A DNA stretch of 8,401 bases, from contig DAJQ01000041.1 in the NCBI GenBank assembly GCA_002496395.1, forward strand, positions 14,701-23,101, read 5' to 3'. This DNA is from Methanocorpusculaceae archaeon UBA456. GTDB lineage: Archaea; Halobacteriota; Methanomicrobia; Methanomicrobiales; Methanocorpusculaceae. This document shows positions 5,488 to 8,401 of the stretch, piece after piece. Under the pieces are notes generated by a model. It did not search any database, was not told the origin of the DNA, and worked only from the letters and a program-made list of their open reading frames with translations. Position 1 is the first letter of the stretch. Each line of letters begins with the position of its first letter. The translations under genes were made by a program, and so were the position numbers.

Positions 5488-5710
5488 AGATCTGGCATGG
5501 TGATGCTGCCAGGCAAGTCCCCGGATCTCCTCTAACATGGCACTCTTCGGAACCACGACGATGCTGTCGATGTGGTCTGGCCAGGGCCCGGTAGCGGCAA
5601 GCCGGCTCCTCGATCCCCCTTTTCATTGGCGGCCGGTCTCACGAGATCGTCTGAATCCAGGACAACCGGTGTGCCCGCCAGGTTGTGCCACACCCTTAAC
5701 TTGCGGGGGT
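5479..5710 (-). pseudogene. Decayed minus-strand reading frame, unknown product
   Basis: Two neighbouring minus-strand frames carry protein-like text that would join into one C-terminal piece through a frameshift near 5600-5615. The upstream part (about 5705 to 5615) reads KLRVWHNLAGTPVVLDSDDL. The downstream part (about 5600 to 5479) reads HIDSIVVVPKSAMLEEIRGL, then AWQHHHARSSG, and a stop at 5481-5479 that overlaps the end of the DUF169 gene by 9 bases. I do not recognise the family. Upstream (to the right) the frame runs into the GC-rich repeat at 5729-5796, which may have cut off its front part. The evidence is amino-acid texture only, so chance remains possible. Confidence 0.35.
5492..5512 (+). 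terminator. Weak hairpin after the DUF169 gene
   Basis: CTGGCA at 5492-5497 can pair with TGCCAG at 5507-5512 (6-bp stem, 9-base loop), starting 5 bases after the DUF169 stop codon. No T-tract follows, so terminator function is doubtful. Confidence 0.2.
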
Positions 5711-5728
5711 GAAGGGGGCTGAGCGGAT

Positions 5729-5796
5729 CGCCCACCCGGGAAACGTAGGGGGGATGGCAGTGCCCTCCCGGGAGGAGCGAGGGGTCAATCCTTGAA
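5729..5796 (+). repeat. GC-rich dispersed repeat, copy A
   Basis: Begins CGCCCACCC and ends GAGCGAGGGGTCAATCCTTGAA. Aligned by eye with copy B at 6190-6259, about three quarters of positions agree, including TGGCRGTGCC in the middle and GCGAGGGG near the end. It contains the perfect palindrome CCTCCCGGGAGG at 5764-5775. No open frame is shared between the copies, so it looks like a noncoding repeat family. Confidence 0.6.
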
Positions 5797-5901
5797 GTCT
5801 ATACAAGGGATTATCATACCCTCACAAGAGCATACAGGCCGCTTCTGTCTCCCATGCGCATCTCCTGCCCTGTGACACCCCTCCTCCAGGCAAACCCCCT
5901 G

Positions 5902-5921
5902 CCCCCTTCACCTGAAGGGGG
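5902..5921. repeat. Perfect 9-bp inverted repeat (hairpin)
   Basis: CCCCCTTCA-CC-TGAAGGGGG is a perfect 9-bp inverted repeat with a 2-base centre. The arm TGAAGGGGG also occurs at 5710-5718, just before repeat copy A. No T-tract follows on either strand. Confidence 0.6.
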
Positions 5922-6154
5922 GATTAAGGATATCATGGGGGTCTGAGCAATCGCGGGGGCACCGGCAGCTGCACCGGGCGAGGGTAAGCCCATAGAGGTG
6001 CGGCGCAAGAGAAAGTACGGATGCGATTGCAAAGGGGTGGTGTTCTCGCTTTCGAATGGGTGCGGCAGGGCACGGCAACCATCGATTCTCTCCATGGATG
6101 GACTGAGATCCGGTACAACACCATGAGCACTCAAAGCGCTATCATCCTCTCGGC

Positions 6155-6170
6155 GGGGCTGTTCAGCCCC
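6155..6170. repeat. Perfect 7-bp hairpin beside repeat copy B
   Basis: GGGGCTG-TT-CAGCCCC, 20 bases before repeat copy B. Its core GGCTG..CAGCC also appears in the hairpin at 109-122 near the left edge of the window. Confidence 0.6.
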
Positions 6171-6189
6171 GGCTCAGTAGGCCGAAGGC

Positions 6190-6259
6190 CGCCCACCCCA
6201 AGAACCGGAGGGGGGTTGGCGGTGCCCCCCCCCGGAGGGGCGAGGGGCAACTCCTTGAA
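6190..6259 (+). repeat. GC-rich dispersed repeat, copy B
   Basis: The partner of copy A in the same orientation, about 460 bases downstream. It starts CGCCCACCCC and ends GAGGGGCAACTCCTTGAA. It differs from copy A mainly in homopolymer lengths: a run of nine C (6225-6233) replaces the CTCCC arm of the palindrome in copy A, which weakens the hairpin. Confidence 0.6.
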
Positions 6260-6300
6260 TGAGCGTGAACAAATGAAACCAGCGCTTTATACTCCTTTCT

Positions 6301-6339
6301 TAAAAAAAGGTGACAGAAGATCTTCCTTCTTCCAAAAAA
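6301..6339 (-). terminator. Probable terminator of the beta-propeller gene
   Basis: Read on the minus strand right after the stop codon (6342-6340): TTTTTT (6339-6334), then a GAAGATCTTC palindrome, then a second T-tract CTTTTTTTAAG ending about 40 bases on. T-rich tracts are the usual archaeal termination signal. Confidence 0.55.
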
Positions 6340-8292
6340 TCAAACGGGAAGCGGAACTGGCATCTCCGGATTTGGCATCTCCGGAACCGGTATATCCCAC
6401 AGGATGTTCCCATTATATCTCCTGACAGAAACCGGCAGATCGATCGAACCGTACCGATTAGATGGTTCCCGGATATCAACAAGAACAACTGCATTCTCTG
6501 ATATGGTAGCCAGCAGATCACCGATGGTGAGAGATCGTTTGACTGCTGTCGGCCAGCGACTGATGTCCGGCGGTTCATCTCCCCTGTACTGCGGTACTGT
6601 TCCCCTGAGGGTGAAACCATCTTCAGGTGTTATTTCGTAGATATAGGAGCCCTGCCAGACATAGCCCACACCATACCCCTGTGCCACAGTGATCGGGAGC
6701 ACCATCACGCCGGTCTTTGGATTGAAGTAGAATGCCTTATGATCGCGGAGGATCTCAGAATCGCTCCCTGAGCCGCCGATGGTGACCGAATCTTTCAGTG
6801 TCGGGTTTGTGACATCCGATACATCAAAGAGAGCAGCCTTCACACCGGTGGTGGTGAAGCCTCCCCATGCCGTCTCTTCCGTGTCTTTTCCAATTCCAAT
6901 GATATGGGTGTCATCAAAGGGATGGAGATAATCCGAATATCCCGGGATCTTCAGTTCCCCGAGGATCTTCGGGTTCTTTGGGTCGGCAAGGTCGATAACG
7001 AAGAAGGGATCAATCTGGCGGAACGTGACGAGATAACACCGATCACCGATGAAACGGGCTGCAAAGATCCGCTCGGTCGGCGCAATCCCGGTGATCTCTC
7101 CGGTGATCGTACCTGATTGATCGAAGATGGTGATGCTGGAGGAGGTCTGAAAACCACTTGAGCGGTACTCCTCCACGGTGGTGGCAACCCGGAGGTGGCC
7201 CTGGTAGTCATCAAGTGAGAACTGGTTCAGGAGTGTGCCTTGTGCGCTCATGCTCTGTCTCCATACCGGACTTCCCCGGTTCAGCTCAAACCGGTGGATG
7301 ATCGTCGAAGGGCCTGCCGGGGAGCCTGTTCCCTCTGCCGGTCCCATCCAGCCGAACCGGTACTGATCCCCATAGTGTGTATAGGCGACATAGAGATGTG
7401 CGGGGGTTGCATAGAAGGTTGATGAATACCCGACGAGATAGCTCTCTGTTGAGATGGATGATGAACGGGTGGGTGCAAAGGCAGTGATCGTCTGGAAGAT
7501 GAATGGCCCTTCGAGATCGTCAAATCGCCAGATATCCGGCGTATAGGTGCTGCTCCCATCTGTCACCATCGGCATCGGGATATCTGATCCCTGCCTCCGC
7601 GGATACTCCTGAGTGATCAGGTAGATGATCCCTTCTGTCATCCGGGAGGAAGCGTATGTTCCTGATGCCGTGATTGTCCTGATGAGTGCTGGCTGTGAGC
7701 GGTCTGTGACATCATAGATATCTGCCCTTGCAACCTGTCGCCTGACCGGGACGGGGGCGGCACTGCCTTCAACCTGCTGGAACTCTTCGATCGTTTCGTC
7801 TGAGAAGATCACAACCGTTGAACCTGACAGGTACATCTCACGCGGGTTTCCGGTGAGGCTTATATTGGATACGATCCGGGCATCCTGTGGTGGGTAGGCA
7901 TCGACGATGACGAACCTGCCACCGGTAATGAGATAGATATATTTCTGGTCATTTTTGACAAAGTCAGCTTCATCAACCCCCTGTACCTGGATGTTCGTCG
8001 TCGAATAATCCACTGCGCCACCGGCTGGGGTTGAGATCGGGATCGGCATTGGTGCCGGTGCACCAGGGGGCATAACGGCCATATCTTCGGGTTGTGCCGT
8101 ATTCATCCACCGGGATGAATCGCCAGAGACCTCTGACTGCACCAGGTACTCCTGTACCTCCTGAACTGAAGCAAACTTCACCGGCCCTCCTTCCTGTGAT
8201 GGCACCGGCGGGTTCAGCAGTGCAAATCCGATGATTGCACCAATAACAAGGATGCCGAGAAGAAGGGTTGCTATGAGATAGCGGTTCTGCAT
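6340..8292 (-). CDS. Membrane-anchored or secreted beta-propeller domain protein (COG4880/PF09826 type)
   Basis: A 650-residue protein. Residues 5-27 form one hydrophobic segment after a short basic start (MQNRY), fitting a signal anchor or signal peptide; no Cys follows for a lipobox. A polar Pro/Met-rich linker (about 65-95) leads into the family's entry motif STTNIQVQGVDEADFVKND (98-116). Repeated propeller strands follow, for example YIYLITGGRFVIVDAYPP, PREMYLSGSTVVIFSDE, FAARFIGDRCYLVTFRQIDP and PFFVIDLADPKNPKILGEL. Members are extracellular proteins of unproven function in archaea and some bacteria. Length is typical. The last ~20 residues form a proline-rich tail with PEMP repeats. The ATG is set by AGGAGTGA at 8304-8297. 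The gene stands alone and is followed by T-rich terminator-like sequence. It could bind a ligand or act in the cell envelope; no catalytic residues are evident. Confidence 0.88.
   Translation of the reverse strand: MQNRYLIATLLLGILVIGAIIGFALLNPPVPSQEGGPVKFASVQEVQEYLVQSEVSGDSSRWMNTAQPEDMAVMPPGAPAPMPIPISTPAGGAVDYSTTNIQVQGVDEADFVKNDQKYIYLITGGRFVIVDAYPPQDARIVSNISLTGNPREMYLSGSTVVIFSDETIEEFQQVEGSAAPVPVRRQVARADIYDVTDRSQPALIRTITASGTYASSRMTEGIIYLITQEYPRRQGSDIPMPMVTDGSSTYTPDIWRFDDLEGPFIFQTITAFAPTRSSSISTESYLVGYSSTFYATPAHLYVAYTHYGDQYRFGWMGPAEGTGSPAGPSTIIHRFELNRGSPVWRQSMSAQGTLLNQFSLDDYQGHLRVATTVEEYRSSGFQTSSSITIFDQSGTITGEITGIAPTERIFAARFIGDRCYLVTFRQIDPFFVIDLADPKNPKILGELKIPGYSDYLHPFDDTHIIGIGKDTEETAWGGFTTTGVKAALFDVSDVTNPTLKDSVTIGGSGSDSEILRDHKAFYFNPKTGVMVLPITVAQGYGVGYVWQGSYIYEITPEDGFTLRGTVPQYRGDEPPDISRWPTAVKRSLTIGDLLATISENAVVLVDIREPSNRYGSIDLPVSVRRYNGNILWDIPVPEMPNPEMPVPLPV
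6358..6385. repeat. 15-base tandem repeat in the propeller gene's 3' end
   Basis: TGGCATCTCCGGA occurs at 6358-6370 and again at 6373-6385, a 15-base period that keeps frame. It encodes the repeated PEMP pentapeptide unit of the proline-rich tail. Confidence 0.75.
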
Positions 8293-8296
8293 ATGA

Positions 8297-8304
8297 TCAC
8301 TCCT
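8297..8304 (-). promoter_or_regulatory. Ribosome binding site of the beta-propeller gene
   Basis: On the minus strand AGGAGTGA lies 4 bases before the ATG at 8292 (GGAG core 7 bases away), a near-complete Shine-Dalgarno match that fixes the start. Possible TATA-like words (CTTTTAAC near 8364-8371, ATTTTTAAG near 8389-8397) lie further upstream, but none is clearly best. Confidence 0.7.
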
Positions 8305-8401
8305 TTACTGTAAGAAGAGCGCGATTCTGGAAATAGCTTGTGTAAACTGCGGATAATTTCGAAGTTAAAAGACAACACCAGAGGGTCACTTAAAAATGGT
8401 A

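Larger units (their letters stand above)
5488..6339. other. Repeat-rich intergenic region
   Basis: About 850 bases without an intact gene. The left third holds the decayed minus-strand frame. Beyond that lie two diverged copies of a GC-rich repeat (5729-5796 and 6190-6259), a perfect hairpin at 5902-5921, another at 6155-6170, and a run of nine C at 6225-6233. Frames crossing 5814-6425 on both strands are Pro/Arg/Gly-rich and judged non-coding. Confidence 0.6.

Noticed and set aside
6021..6425. 134-codon plus-strand frame across the repeat region
   Set aside because: Crosses noncoding repeat copy B and the propeller terminator; Pro/Gly/Arg-rich with no domain.

Overview
The window looks like a stretch of a GC-rich methanogenic archaeon, most likely of the Methanomicrobiales (Methanoculleus-like). 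This is an inference. It rests on the gene types (a DUF169/COG2043 protein, a COG4880-type secreted beta-propeller, an archaeal-style ADP-ribosylglycohydrolase remnant), on A/T-rich archaeal TATA-like boxes with short or no leaders, and on GC-rich noncoding repeats between genes. No rRNA, tRNA, CRISPR array or intact mobile element was seen.

From left to right: a gene-free, hairpin-rich stretch (1-318); a TauE/SafE-family membrane permease on the minus strand (319-1128); a gene-poor block (about 1130-2955); a small FMN-binding split-barrel (PNPOx-like) protein (2956-3375, minus); a COG1119/YlmA-type ABC ATPase (3486-4292, minus); a DUF169 protein (4717-5487, plus); an 850-base noncoding stretch with a duplicated GC-rich repeat and a decayed minus-strand reading frame (5479-6339); and a large membrane-anchored or secreted beta-propeller protein (6340-8292, minus).

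The gene-poor block is the most informative part. It holds a perfect palindromic operator-like site with no convincing target gene, an unrecognised ORF, and an out-of-frame chimera. In the chimera the first ~109 codons of an ADP-ribosylglycohydrolase run directly into an internal piece of a family-2 glycosyltransferase. It looks like a deletion scar.

The five intact genes do not form an obvious pathway. The PNPOx and ABC genes share a strand but are separated by 110 bases with their own promoter-like signals. The ABC ATPase has no permease or binding-protein partner here. I see no convincing new multi-gene system. The items most worth a second look are the chimeric scar, the orphan palindrome, and the repeat-bearing intergenic region next to the decayed frame.
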